A stretch of 44,820 nucleotides of DNA from Acidobacteriaceae bacterium (GTDB lineage: Bacteria; Acidobacteriota; Terriglobia; Terriglobales; Acidobacteriaceae), in NCBI GenBank assembly GCA_903970395.1, contig CAJCIM010000081.1:1-44820 (forward strand), given 5' to 3'. The translations under genes and the position numbers were made by a program. The notes under the pieces were generated by a model, which saw only the letters and a program-made list of their open reading frames with translations, had not been told where the DNA came from and ran no database searches. Positions 35,947 through 44,820 of the stretch are shown here, in pieces. How positions within the stretch are numbered: the first letter of the stretch is position 1; every line of letters starts with the position of its first letter.

Positions 35947-38262
35947 ATGATCTCTCGCAGAAGCTTCCTGCAACGTTCCGCAGCCACAGTCGCTGCATCG
36001 CAACTTCCCGCCTCTGCCCTGGCCCTCGACGGTTCCAAGTCCATCGACCCCAACGATCCGCTCACGTGGGTCGATCCGCGCATCGGCACCGGTGGTCACG
36101 GTCACTGCTTCCCGGGCGCGGCTGTTCCGTTCGGCGCCTGTCAACTCAGTCCGGACACCTTCGACGACGGCTGGGACTGGTGCTCCGGCTATCACATCTC
36201 CGACACCTCCATCATGGGCTTCTCGCACACCCATCTCTCCGGCACCGGCTGTGGCGACCTCCTTGACTTCCTTGTCATGCCCAGCATCGGCCCTGTGAAA
36301 GTTGTCCCCGGCACACGTGAAAATCCCGAACTCGGCTATCGCTCGCGTTTCTCCCATGCTGATGAGGCGATGTTCCCCGGCTACTACTCGGTCCTCCTCA
36401 AGGACACCAACATCCGCGCCGAGCTTACCGCCACCGAGCGCTGCGGCTTTCACCGCTACACCTTCCCTGAAAGCAACGATGCCTGGATCATCCTCGACCT
36501 CCAGCACTGCTACGGTGGTGTCAAGAACGTAACGTCAGCCGAGATTTCCCATCCCGCACCAGATGTGCTCGCCGGCGGGCACATCACCTCCGCCTGGGGT
36601 GGAAACCGCCACGCCTACTTCACCATGCAGTTCTCAAAGAAGCCGCAGGGCGTCACCTTCTACAGCGACGACAACGAGGTCCCGGCTCCTACCGCCGACA
36701 ACCTCACCGGCAACAACCTCAAGGCTGTGCTGCACTTCACCACGCACGCCAACGAGGTCATCTACATCAAGACCGGCATCTCTTCGGTCAGCGCAAAATC
36801 CGCCGCAAACAATCTCAAGCATGAGATCCCGGGCTGGGACTTTGATGCCATACGCACCAGCGCCCACAACGCATGGCGCAACCAGATCGGTAAGATCCGC
36901 GTCACCACTGCGAACGAGGCGCACAAGAAGATCTTCTACACCGGCCTTTATCATATGTCCCTCGGGCCCTGCCTGTTCGACGACGTCGACGGCAGCTACC
37001 GTGGTATGGACGCGCAGGTACACAACCTTCCCGCCGGCCACCACAACTACACAACCTTCTCCTGCTGGGATACCTACCGCGCCGCGCATCCCGCCTACAC
37101 TCTCTTCGAGTCCGAGCGCGTCCCTGACTTCGCCAACTCCCTTATCCGCATGGCCGTCGAAAGCCCCGCGGGCATGCCCGTCTGGCCGCTGCAGGGCACC
37201 GAAACCGGCACCATGACCGGCTACCACTCCGCCGCCATCATCTCCGAAGCCATCAACAAGGGCTTCACCGGCATCGACAAAGAACTCGCCTACAAGGTTA
37301 TGATGCAGCGCGCCATGGTCGACAACTACCGTGGCCTAGACTACTACCGGAAGATGCACTTTATCCCTGCCGACCTCGAAGAAGAGTCCGTCTCCAAGAC
37401 CTTTGAGTACTGCTACGACGACTGGGCGATCGCGCACGTCGCCAAGCTCCTTGGCAAGACCGACGACGCCACCATGCTCGTCCAGCGTTCCAAGAACTAC
37501 AGAAACTACTTCGATCCCTCCACGCAGTTCATGCGCCCAAAGCTCGCCGATGGCAGCTTCACCTCGCCCTTCGACCCCATCGACCTCGGCCACTCCCGCA
37601 AGTGGCGCGACTACACAGAATCGAACGCGTGGCAAACCACCTTTGCCACGCAGCACGACGCCGCAGGCCTCATCGAGCTCTTCGGTGGTCGCCAGCCTTT
37701 CCTCAAAAAGCTCGACCTCCTCTTCACCGTCCCATCCACGCTGCCCGACAATGCTCCGCCGGACATCGCCGGCCTTGTCGGTCAGTATGCCCACGGCAAC
37801 GAGCCCTCTCACCACATCGCCTACCTCTACGTCTACGCCGGTGCGCCCTACAAAACGCAGGCCCGCGTCCGCAGCCTCATGGAGACCATGTACCGCCCAC
37901 TTCCTGACGGCATTGAAGGCAATGAAGACGTTGGCCAGATGTCCGCCTGGTTCCTCATCAGCGCCCTCGGCTTCTACTCCGTCGACCCAGTAAGCGGCAA
38001 CTACATCCTCGGTTCTCCACTCTTTGATCACGCGGAAGTCGACCTCGGCAAAGGCCACAAACTCACCATCGAAGTACAGCGCAAGGATCCCTCGCACGCC
38101 TTCATTCAGTCCTTCGCTATCGACGGCAAACCTCAGCAACGCGCCTGGTTCAACCACTCCGAGATCGCCAACGGCGCGACCTTGTCCTTCGTGATGGGTC
38201 CCGACCCCAATATGGACTTCGCCACCACCCCCGAAACTGTGCCACCCTCGCTAACCATCTAA
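35947..38262 (+). CDS. GH92 alpha-mannosidase with twin-arginine leader
   Basis: A 771-residue enzyme of the GH92 family, calcium-dependent exo-alpha-mannosidases that act on alpha-1,2/1,3/1,4/1,6 linkages. The leader MISRRSFLQRSAATVAAS has an SRRSFLQ twin-arginine motif. Family blocks are GTGGHGHCFPGAAVPFGACQLSPD, GFSHTHLSGTGCGD, PVWPLQGTETGTMTGYHS, GNEPSHHIAYLYVYAG, and NEDVGQMSAWFLISALGFYSVDP. The length fits the family. ATG 35947 follows AAGGAG and gives the Tat signal directly. It pairs with the divergent GH125 gene. The linkage specificity cannot be told from sequence. Confidence 0.93.
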   Translation: MISRRSFLQRSAATVAASQLPASALALDGSKSIDPNDPLTWVDPRIGTGGHGHCFPGAAVPFGACQLSPDTFDDGWDWCSGYHISDTSIMGFSHTHLSGTGCGDLLDFLVMPSIGPVKVVPGTRENPELGYRSRFSHADEAMFPGYYSVLLKDTNIRAELTATERCGFHRYTFPESNDAWIILDLQHCYGGVKNVTSAEISHPAPDVLAGGHITSAWGGNRHAYFTMQFSKKPQGVTFYSDDNEVPAPTADNLTGNNLKAVLHFTTHANEVIYIKTGISSVSAKSAANNLKHEIPGWDFDAIRTSAHNAWRNQIGKIRVTTANEAHKKIFYTGLYHMSLGPCLFDDVDGSYRGMDAQVHNLPAGHHNYTTFSCWDTYRAAHPAYTLFESERVPDFANSLIRMAVESPAGMPVWPLQGTETGTMTGYHSAAIISEAINKGFTGIDKELAYKVMMQRAMVDNYRGLDYYRKMHFIPADLEEESVSKTFEYCYDDWAIAHVAKLLGKTDDATMLVQRSKNYRNYFDPSTQFMRPKLADGSFTSPFDPIDLGHSRKWRDYTESNAWQTTFATQHDAAGLIELFGGRQPFLKKLDLLFTVPSTLPDNAPPDIAGLVGQYAHGNEPSHHIAYLYVYAGAPYKTQARVRSLMETMYRPLPDGIEGNEDVGQMSAWFLISALGFYSVDPVSGNYILGSPLFDHAEVDLGKGHKLTIEVQRKDPSHAFIQSFAIDGKPQQRAWFNHSEIANGATLSFVMGPDPNMDFATTPETVPPSLTI

Positions 38263-38272
38263 ACTCGCGCGT

Positions 38273-38330
38273 CACTCTTCAGCCTCACCCATCCCGCGAA
38301 CCATCGCGGGATGGGTGAGGCTGAAGAGTG
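38273..38330. terminator. 26-bp perfect hairpin after GH92
   Basis: Positions 38273-38298 pair without mismatch to 38305-38330 around the loop AACCAT. The stem is much longer than typical for a terminator, and no T run follows. It may be a terminator, a transcription-stabilising hairpin or a palindromic repeat element. Confidence 0.6.
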
Positions 38331-38554
38331 TAATAAGTCTATGCACAATGCCTTCGAGGTATCGCTTGGACAGTATTCCGCAAGTAGCCGAAGGCTAACT
38401 TGCTATGAGAGCTACGAGCTGACGGTGTTGACTGCCCAAGCCCGGATGAAAGCTGTAGGAGATACCGTCCACAGAGCACGTTGTGAATGATGCCGGAGGG
38501 TAGAGAGCAGTAGCACCACAGGAGCTTTACGGTCATGTTCGTGGAGATTTTCTA

Positions 38555-39215
38555 GAGTCTGTTATGAAGTTTTGAACCTTGGTATAGACTTTGCTGTTTC
38601 TTGTACAGTGCGGAGCATGGAGGTATGGGTCTCAAGGGTGGAGTAGGTTATCCGAGTGATGTGACGGATGAGGAGTGGGCATTCGTGCTGCCGTATCTGC
38701 TGCTTTGTCGTGAAGACAGTGTGCAGCGGAAGCATGATCTGAGGGCGGTATTCAACGCGGTTCGATATGTGGCCAAGACGGGTGGGCAGTGGCGATTTCT
38801 GCCCAACGACATGCCGCCCTGGATCGTTGTTTATCAACAGATGCAGCGCTGGCTGAAGGCTGGTTGCTTTGAGATGCTGGTGGAGGATGTGCGTTCGCTG
38901 TTGCGCGAGTGGGGCGGTCGCAAGAGCCAGCCGACGGCGGTGGTGATCGACAGCCGCACGTTGCAGTCCAGGCCGGAGTCGGGTGCCAGGGCGGGCTACG
39001 ACGGAGCCAAGCGGCGCAAGGGATCGAAGGTGCATATCGCCGTCGATACGCTCGGCCATCTGCTGGCGCTGACCGTGACTCCAGCCGACCAGGGCGGCCG
39101 CGGGCAAGTCGCTGCGCCGGCTGAAGAGATCCAACAGATCACTGGCAACAACGTGGAACGGGCCTATGTCGACCAGAGCTACACCGGACCGAACGCTGCG
39201 AGGAAGCCGAGCAAC
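38555..39215 (+). mobile_element. IS5-type insertion sequence remnant
   Basis: The left end is guessed near GAGTCTGTTATGAAGTTTTG at 38555, typical in style of IS427/IS5 left ends, about 70 bases before the transposase. The transposase lacks the region after the second Asp, and no right inverted repeat is seen. Recognisable IS sequence runs to about 39215, flush against the stop codon of the minus-strand receptor (39216-39218). The 224 bases before 38555 carry no recognisable feature. Confidence 0.65.
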
Positions 39216-39227
39216 TTAGAACGTTAG
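38625..39227 (+). pseudogene. IS5-family transposase, 3'-truncated
   Basis: About 200 residues remain. YPSDVTDEEWAFVLPYLL, DLRAVFNAVRYVAKTGGQWRFLPNDMPPWIVVYQQMQRW and AVVIDSRTLQS (first Asp of DDE) are clear, followed by YDGAKRRKGSKVHIAVDTLGHLL and AYVDQSYTG (second Asp). The Glu-containing region (usually WVVERSFAW) is missing: after GPNAA the frame loses one base and the ORF ends RKPSNLER. The transposase cannot be catalytically competent. ATG 38625 follows a GGAGG; a longer TTG start at 38601 exists. The ORF end overlaps the receptor stop on the other strand by 12 bases. Confidence 0.85.
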
Positions 39228-42200
39228 CTTCAATGCAAGTTGCACGAGGCGAGGGTTGTTCACGGTGGAGTTCACAGCCCCGAATCCATTCACGTTGATG
39301 TCATTCTCCGGCATACCGTACTGCGGGTGATTGAAGAGATTGAAGAACTCGGCGCGGAAGTTCAGACCCATGTCGTTGCGCGGAAGAGCGAACTGCTTGA
39401 TCACGGAAAAGTCGGTGTTGACGAAGTCCGGACCAACGACGGGAACACGTTGCGCATCGCCTAGATTTCCGGGAGTCGGTGGGACAAAACAATCGGGGTT
39501 GATCCACTGACGATGCTGAATGTCGTGGTTTGCGGCATAAACGCTGCAACCGGCGACCTGGTCTGGACGATTCCAGTTGTTGCTGTTGCCACCGGTATTG
39601 AAGCCGACGCCGGATTGATTGTTGCTATCGATCAGAGGAACGGGGAACCCCGACGAAGCTCTCTCTATCAACGTCACCTGCCAACCGCCCACAAGGCTAT
39701 TAGTCACAGGATTCCAATTGGCGCCGAATTGTTTTCCGTGGCCGAAGGGAAGGTCATAGATGATGCTGGCTGTGAAGCTGTTATCGAGATTAATCTGCGA
39801 CAGTGAGCGATCCAGGCTCTGCCAGTTCGGAAGAGGAAAGTAGGGGGCGCTGAGCTGGGAACCAAGGCCGTCGCTCAGGCCGTCATCATAAGTCTTCGAA
39901 TAGGTGTAAGCGACCAAAGCATAGATGCCGTGCTTTGGTGTTTTGGTCTCTGCTTTAATCTGCAGCGAGTTGTAGCTGGTCGTGCCTAAGTCGCCGATCT
40001 CTAAAATCGCGTTGAAGTCAGGCACGGTGTAGGGCGCCGTGTAGGGCGCATTACCGATGCAGCCGATGTGATTTGATGTGGGCAAAGCACATCCAGACGG
40101 ACCCGAGGTGTTGATGTCATTGCCCAGCATCAGGATGTGGCTGCCGTGAGCGCCGGCATAGCCCGCAGTCAACACGAGGCTACCGAGCAACTGTCGCTCG
40201 ACGTTTACGTTGTATTGCTGGACACGACCCAACTTGATATTCGTGGGCTCATAGGTGAATGCGCCCTGATAGTTCGATACGGTGGATGGCGTGGGAAGGA
40301 GCGCAAATCCGTCGGAGAGACTTGGACCGCTGAAGTTGTCGGATTCGCCCAGGAAGGGTGGGTTCTGCCATAGACCTTGCGCGCCCTGGCTCCACGCGGA
40401 GTCGTGGTATAGCGAATAGCCTGCGCGGAGTACCGTTTTGTCGCTACCAAGAACCTTCCAGGCGGCACCGACGCGAGGTTCGAGGGCCGTCCAGTCCATA
40501 TTGATGCCTGCTGAAGCCCCCACACCATTCTGATTGGCGATAAGCAGTGCGCCCCCGGAAGCAGAAGGAATATAGTCAGCCATCTTCCCATGCGCTTCCG
40601 TAATTGGAGTGGTCATGTCCCAGGCCACGCTGAGGTTCAGCGTGAGAGATGGAACGATTCTCCAATCATCCGCGATGAAAGGGCGATAGATCTTCCAACG
40701 GCGGCCCGTGACGGCACCGTCGTACGTCTGGTCGTGAATGGCACCCCCGCTCGTATTGCCAAGCAGGAAATCGGCCTCTACATTGCCAAGGGTTGAACAG
40801 TTACCAGTGCTCGGAGGAGGACATGCCCCCGTGCCAGCAGTAGAGTTGCCGAAGAGACCGACAAGCCAGAAGCCATCCGCAAAGGCCTCCGAGCCTACGT
40901 TCATCTGATTCCCGCGGAAGTCCAGACCCATTCTCAGCTCATGCTTGCGCAGGATGAGATCGAACGAATCTTTGAACGAGAAGATATCCGTTCCACCCTG
41001 GAATGGAGAGTAGCCTCGATCGCCGAGAGCCCAATAGCCGCCATTTTCAAAATCTGTTGAGACCAGTCCGCAGCTATAGGCACCGGCAGCGCAGGTTTGC
41101 GTGGTACCCCCGCTGCATCCGAGGTTGGCACCCGGAATGCCCAGCTTGGCCGATGCGCATGTCCCGGTGCCCTGCGACAGGATGTAGTCGAAGATGCGGT
41201 TGTAACCAAAGCTGGCCTGATTGAGCATCTGCGCTGAGAACACGTGGGTTTCGCCGAGAGCTATGTTCCGTGCGTGGTTGGCAATCCGCTGATTGCTGCC
41301 GAAGGCGCCAGCTTCAGCAAAAGACCCCGTCGGGCCACCGCCCGGCACATAGGAGGTCGCCTGGTCGTAGCTGAAACGCGCGAAGGCGGTGTCTTTGCTG
41401 GAGAAAGTCTGGTCCAGGCGCGTATCGAACTTGGTTTCGTTCAGCGCGCGTACGGGCGAGTTGATGAAGTTGACGTTTCCACGGGCGTTGTTGGCGTTTG
41501 GCGTGGGGTAAAGGTTGATCATCGCCTGCCCAATGCTATTGAACAGGTTGGATGGAATCTTGTTACAGGGAACTCCTGGTGTCTGGCTTCCATTGGGGTT
41601 CGCAGGTATGGGATTTCCTGCGGCGGTGCACTGGAACGCCCCACCTGTGTTCGGATTGATGATTGCGAGGGTAGGTTTGCCATTGGCGTCAACAACAGGA
41701 TTGCCAAAAGGAGTGAGGGTGAAATCGCCCGTGCGCATGGCCAGCGAAGGCACGAGGCCAGAAAAGGTGATGCCCTGGCGTTGAAATTTCTGTTCGCCAT
41801 CGACGAAGAAAAAGGTCTTGTCTTTGCGAATGGGGCCGCCGACTGAGCCGCCAAACTGGTTAAGGTTGAACTTAGTGAGTGTTTGGGAAAAGTAGTTCCG
41901 GGCATCCAGGTCGGTATTGCGCACAAACTCGAAGAGCGACCCGTGATAACCGTTCGTACCGGACTTCGTAGTGACCAGTACGGTCGGGCCCGCACGGGTA
42001 CCGTACTCGGCGGAGTAGGTGTAGGTCAGAACCTTGAACTCCTGGATGTCGTCGATCGAAGAGAAGACGCCGATGCCACCTGAGGTAAGTTCGTTATTAT
42101 CGACACCATCCAGAAGCCAGTCTGTGCTGTTGGGACGTGAGCCACCCACCGATAGAGAGAAAGATCCACGAGCTGCAACTTCGCTGTCAGCGCCTGAGGT

Positions 42201-42779
42201 GAAAAAGCTGTTGGGGTTCGTCTCAGACGTAGCGCCGGCGGTGAGTGTGGCAAGTTGAACGAAATCGCGGCCATTCAAAGGGAGTTGCGATACCTGCTGG
42301 GCAGTAATGACCTGACCAAGGGAGGGATTGCCGGTCTCGACAATAACGGCGTCACCGGTGACGTCCACCGTGGTGCTTACATTGGCGGGTGAGAGCGAAA
42401 AATCAAGTTCGCGGGCTTCCTGCACCTGGAGCACCAGATCTTTAGAAGCAGCGCTTTGGAAGCCAGCCGCGTTGACGCGCACTGTATAGGTTGCGGCGGG
42501 CAGGAGCGGGATCAGATAGTGTCCAGCATTGTCCGTCTTGCTCGCACGAGTGAGGCCGGTAGCCTGAGAGACCACGTTGACGTCAGCCCCAGGGATACTC
42601 AATCCGGATTTGTCGAGGACATTCCCGGAGAAACTTCCAGCGGCCTGACCATATAACGGTGAAGAACTCACCAGCGCCAGGAAGCTGAGTACAAGGAAGA
42701 GAAACGCTTTGTGGAGCTTTGCGCCGGTAGCGGCTTCTACCAACTGGGAGCACTCCGCCGATAACTTCATCTGCTTCAT
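39216..42779 (-). CDS. TonB-dependent receptor, Oar-like
   Basis: An intact 1187-residue outer-membrane receptor. A signal-like helix (KAFLFLVLSFLALVSSSPLYGQ, about 24-45) follows a 20-residue N-terminal extension. Next come the CarboxypepD_reg-like domain (GSFSGNVLDKSGLSIPGADVNVV), the plug (GRDFVQLATLTAG, NSTDWLLDGVDNNELTSGGIG) and a barrel, ending in LKLTF with the C-terminal Phe needed for outer-membrane insertion. Such receptors import large molecules through TonB, often glycans or peptides; the substrate is unknown. The stop is immediately followed by the IS remnant, leaving no 3' untranslated DNA. It is likely the functional counterpart of the broken receptor upstream. Confidence 0.9.
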   Translation of the reverse strand: MKQMKLSAECSQLVEAATGAKLHKAFLFLVLSFLALVSSSPLYGQAAGSFSGNVLDKSGLSIPGADVNVVSQATGLTRASKTDNAGHYLIPLLPAATYTVRVNAAGFQSAASKDLVLQVQEARELDFSLSPANVSTTVDVTGDAVIVETGNPSLGQVITAQQVSQLPLNGRDFVQLATLTAGATSETNPNSFFTSGADSEVAARGSFSLSVGGSRPNSTDWLLDGVDNNELTSGGIGVFSSIDDIQEFKVLTYTYSAEYGTRAGPTVLVTTKSGTNGYHGSLFEFVRNTDLDARNYFSQTLTKFNLNQFGGSVGGPIRKDKTFFFVDGEQKFQRQGITFSGLVPSLAMRTGDFTLTPFGNPVVDANGKPTLAIINPNTGGAFQCTAAGNPIPANPNGSQTPGVPCNKIPSNLFNSIGQAMINLYPTPNANNARGNVNFINSPVRALNETKFDTRLDQTFSSKDTAFARFSYDQATSYVPGGGPTGSFAEAGAFGSNQRIANHARNIALGETHVFSAQMLNQASFGYNRIFDYILSQGTGTCASAKLGIPGANLGCSGGTTQTCAAGAYSCGLVSTDFENGGYWALGDRGYSPFQGGTDIFSFKDSFDLILRKHELRMGLDFRGNQMNVGSEAFADGFWLVGLFGNSTAGTGACPPPSTGNCSTLGNVEADFLLGNTSGGAIHDQTYDGAVTGRRWKIYRPFIADDWRIVPSLTLNLSVAWDMTTPITEAHGKMADYIPSASGGALLIANQNGVGASAGINMDWTALEPRVGAAWKVLGSDKTVLRAGYSLYHDSAWSQGAQGLWQNPPFLGESDNFSGPSLSDGFALLPTPSTVSNYQGAFTYEPTNIKLGRVQQYNVNVERQLLGSLVLTAGYAGAHGSHILMLGNDINTSGPSGCALPTSNHIGCIGNAPYTAPYTVPDFNAILEIGDLGTTSYNSLQIKAETKTPKHGIYALVAYTYSKTYDDGLSDGLGSQLSAPYFPLPNWQSLDRSLSQINLDNSFTASIIYDLPFGHGKQFGANWNPVTNSLVGGWQVTLIERASSGFPVPLIDSNNQSGVGFNTGGNSNNWNRPDQVAGCSVYAANHDIQHRQWINPDCFVPPTPGNLGDAQRVPVVGPDFVNTDFSVIKQFALPRNDMGLNFRAEFFNLFNHPQYGMPENDINVNGFGAVNSTVNNPRLVQLALKLTF

Positions 42780-42974
42780 GGTCTAACCCCCTTACTTGAA
42801 CGCCTCGTTGAGGTGGATCGACTGCGATGTAGTGAAGTTTTGACTGTACGAAGTTACTCACAGAAAGTCAACGCGCTTCCTCACCGCGCACTGATCGCAG
42901 CTCATCAGCGCGAAAACTTCAGGACTCGCATTGGCGCTGACTATAGCTAAAACAGCCCCGAGCCGACAAAGAGT

Positions 42975-43307
42975 GTGTCCGACCCCAATGCATTACGTAG
43001 ATGGAAAGGCAATGGGGGAGGAAATATGCAATTCCGCAATACAACTGTGACGGCGTTTCCACTCGACATGCAGTACAAGTTCGACCGACCACTGGTGGAC
43101 CAGACAGGGTTGGATTGGCAAGATGACTTTTCGCTGCGATGGACGCCGGATGAAGCTCCGTCAGACAACGCGGATGCTCCTCAAGAAATGTTCACCGCGA
43201 TTCAAAAGCTGTTTGGCCTGAAGATGCTGCCGGTAAAGGCACCTACGGATGTCTTGGTGATCGAACAGTGGTCAAGCCCCCGGGAAACTGACTCAAATCC
43301 TCCATGA
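42975..43307 (+). pseudogene. C-terminal fragment of a TIGR03435-family protein
   Basis: About 110 codons match the C-terminal end of the TIGR03435 family, which is abundant in soil acidobacteria: DRPLVDQTGLDWQDDFSLRWTPDEAP, then MFTAIQKLFGLKMLPVKAPTDVLVIEQW, the standard ending. The family is usually more than 200 residues with a signal peptide, and the N-terminal two thirds are absent. ATG 42975 opens the frame but gives a start of low quality (MSDPNALRRWKGNGG). This looks like a truncated relic. It is convergent with the sialate esterase gene, 14 bases away. Confidence 0.75.
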
Positions 43308-43321
43308 GATATTCGCGCGAT

Positions 43322-44820
43322 TTATTTGCCGGTGAACTCCTTTGAGATGTTTGCTAAAGCGTCCTGTGAGTCACTGCGAAATGGAGCTGCTGGAAGCCCT
43401 GCGCTGTTCACAAGGTTGGCCCCTTGCGGGTAGTTGTCCCATGCGTAACGAACGAAGACAGGTGCCGGCACTTGATCACTGTGAACGACAACAGTCTTAC
43501 CCTGCACATTTGCCGTAGCGTCGACGTAGATACCATCTGCGCCGGCCACTTGGAACCATTGCAGCGGGCCACCCTTCCCAGCAAGCCCGTCTGCATGTGT
43601 GAAGCTGACAACAATCGCCGATCCCTCTACCTTCATGCCGGTATAGACCGGGCCAGAGAATTCAATCTTCCTGTGATAGACATTCGCCAGAGCGATACGG
43701 CTAAGCCGGTCTGCTACAGGTTCCTTATCTTTGGGATGAACATTAGTTGGATCACCCACATCAAGCGTAACTGCCATGCCTGTATTTGGTAGTGAAAGAA
43801 GCTTCGCCTGGCCTTCGCGGACCATTGGATTATTACTTGTATTTTTGAGCGGGGGCAACTGCACACAGTAGAAAGGGAAGTTGCCTTCTCCCCACTCTGC
43901 GCGCCAATCCTTTACCAGCGTCTCCATTACGTGCGGGTAAAGTGCGACCCCGGCCTTGCCACCAACAATGGACTCACCCTGATACCAGATCACACCACGC
44001 ATCGCGAAAGGCAGGATCGGATGCACCATGCCGTTGTAGAGCACCGTCGGTTGATGCTGGTCCTGCACCGGATCGCGCAGGGGGCCGGGCTTACCAGGAC
44101 GTGAGTTGATCGTTTGGGGCACAGGTGGAGCTTGGTCCGTGGTCGCATTCGGATGAGTCTGATAAAACTTGTAGAGATCGTCGAAGTGGTCGAGCATCGG
44201 CTTGATCTGCGGGTCTTCAGCTGCAATGGGACGCGAGATCCAGGATTCAGCGGTGCTCGCGCCGAAGGCAACCACAATCATGCCCACGGGTTCTTTGAGC
44301 GCCTGGTTCAGATCGCGGCCGAAAAGATACGCGACCGCAGAGAATGCCGGCGCATTCTCCGGCGTTGCGATCTTCCACTCACCTTTGATCTCTGTTTGCG
44401 GCTCGTATGTCTTTTTCGTCACGGCCATGAAGATGCGCAGTTGCGGATAGTTGGCGGCAGCGATCTCCTTGTCCTCATCCAACATGCCGGCGAAGCTGGC
44501 GGCCTTCTTGGAAACAGTGAACGCCATATTTGACTGCCCAGAGCCGATCCAGTCTTCTCCAACGAGCACATCGTTCACAACGATCGAGTTCTTGCCTGTA
44601 ATCGTCATAGTGAGAGGGCCACCGGGAGCCATCTTGCCCAGCATCACCATCCACCTTCCATCTGCGCTCGTGATGGCAGACTTCTTCTGCTTACCGAGCA
44701 TAACAACGACACGCTCTCCAGGGTCTGCGGTTCCCCACACTGGCACCGGTCTCCCGCTCTGCAACACCGCATGATCGCTGAAGAGCTGATTGGGTTTCAC
44801 ATCCGCAAAGGCGACTCCCG
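43322..44820 (-). CDS. Sialate O-acetylesterase-like enzyme, 5'-truncated
   Basis: The frame is open to the right edge, so the N-terminus (signal peptide) is missing; the visible start is GVAFADVKPNQLFSDHAVLQSGRPVPVWG, typical of family members just after the signal peptide. The SGNH/GDSL-like catalytic block GSGQSNMAF gives the nucleophile Ser, GVIWYQGES is the second conserved block, and DVGDPTNVHPKDKEPVADRL carries Asp and His of the triad. Such secreted esterases remove O-acetyl groups from sialic acids or from hemicellulose. An acetyl-mannan or other acetylated glycan would fit the mannosidase neighbours. The stop at 43322 is the natural end. Confidence 0.88.
   Translation of the reverse strand, partial: GVAFADVKPNQLFSDHAVLQSGRPVPVWGTADPGERVVVMLGKQKKSAITSADGRWMVMLGKMAPGGPLTMTITGKNSIVVNDVLVGEDWIGSGQSNMAFTVSKKAASFAGMLDEDKEIAAANYPQLRIFMAVTKKTYEPQTEIKGEWKIATPENAPAFSAVAYLFGRDLNQALKEPVGMIVVAFGASTAESWISRPIAAEDPQIKPMLDHFDDLYKFYQTHPNATTDQAPPVPQTINSRPGKPGPLRDPVQDQHQPTVLYNGMVHPILPFAMRGVIWYQGESIVGGKAGVALYPHVMETLVKDWRAEWGEGNFPFYCVQLPPLKNTSNNPMVREGQAKLLSLPNTGMAVTLDVGDPTNVHPKDKEPVADRLSRIALANVYHRKIEFSGPVYTGMKVEGSAIVVSFTHADGLAGKGGPLQWFQVAGADGIYVDATANVQGKTVVVHSDQVPAPVFVRYAWDNYPQGANLVNSAGLPAAPFRSDSQDALANISKEFTGK

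Overview
The window reads as a GC-rich chromosomal segment of an acidobacterium, most likely Acidobacteriaceae/Terriglobia (Granulicella, Edaphobacter or Terriglobus type). This placement is an inference from gene content, not from a marker gene. The signals are two very large Oar-like TonB-dependent receptors with an N-terminal carboxypeptidase-regulatory-like domain, a remnant of the acidobacterial TIGR03435 family, a propeller-sensor two-component system, an exosortase fused to an EpsI-like domain, and frequent TTG starts. I see no rRNA, tRNA, CRISPR array or replication origin.

Bases 1-8050 are mostly housekeeping: a partial ThyX-like thymidylate synthase, a FabG-type reductase, an XRE regulator, then a leftward run (MaoC dehydratase, WalJ-like metallo-hydrolase, membrane protein with a CxxC-type motif, rhomboid protease) and an orphan DNA methyltransferase. 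A decaying leftward cassette follows: a DoxX gene whose only well-placed start is CTG, a small unknown gene, and an SDR gene reduced to its two ends plus a stop codon.

Bases 8150-12940 hold a tight leftward operon with 4-base overlaps: a GH16-like lipoprotein that keeps an ExDxE motif, a 1025-residue propeller histidine kinase and a LuxR-type response regulator. This looks like a surface glycan sensing module. Bases 13200-17005 carry an SMR/YnfA-like protein, a small membrane protein overlapping a divergent Amt transporter that has Gln at the first pore twin-His position, and an abutting PP2C phosphatase/Ser-Thr kinase pair.

Bases 17070-24400 encode an APC permease, a coiled-coil membrane protein, the exosortase and a divergent OmpR/HisKA pair. 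Bases 24690-28660 hold divergent secreted M28 and M20 metallo-hydrolases.

Bases 29036-44820 look like a glycan-use region: a receptor broken by a one-base frameshift, a broken conserved gene, divergent GH125 and GH92 alpha-mannosidases with twin-arginine leaders, an IS5-type remnant flush against the stop codon of a second, intact receptor, a C-terminal TIGR03435 fragment and a partial sialate O-acetylesterase-like enzyme. Several genes here are damaged, which suggests a mannan-rich glycan locus that is partly eroding.
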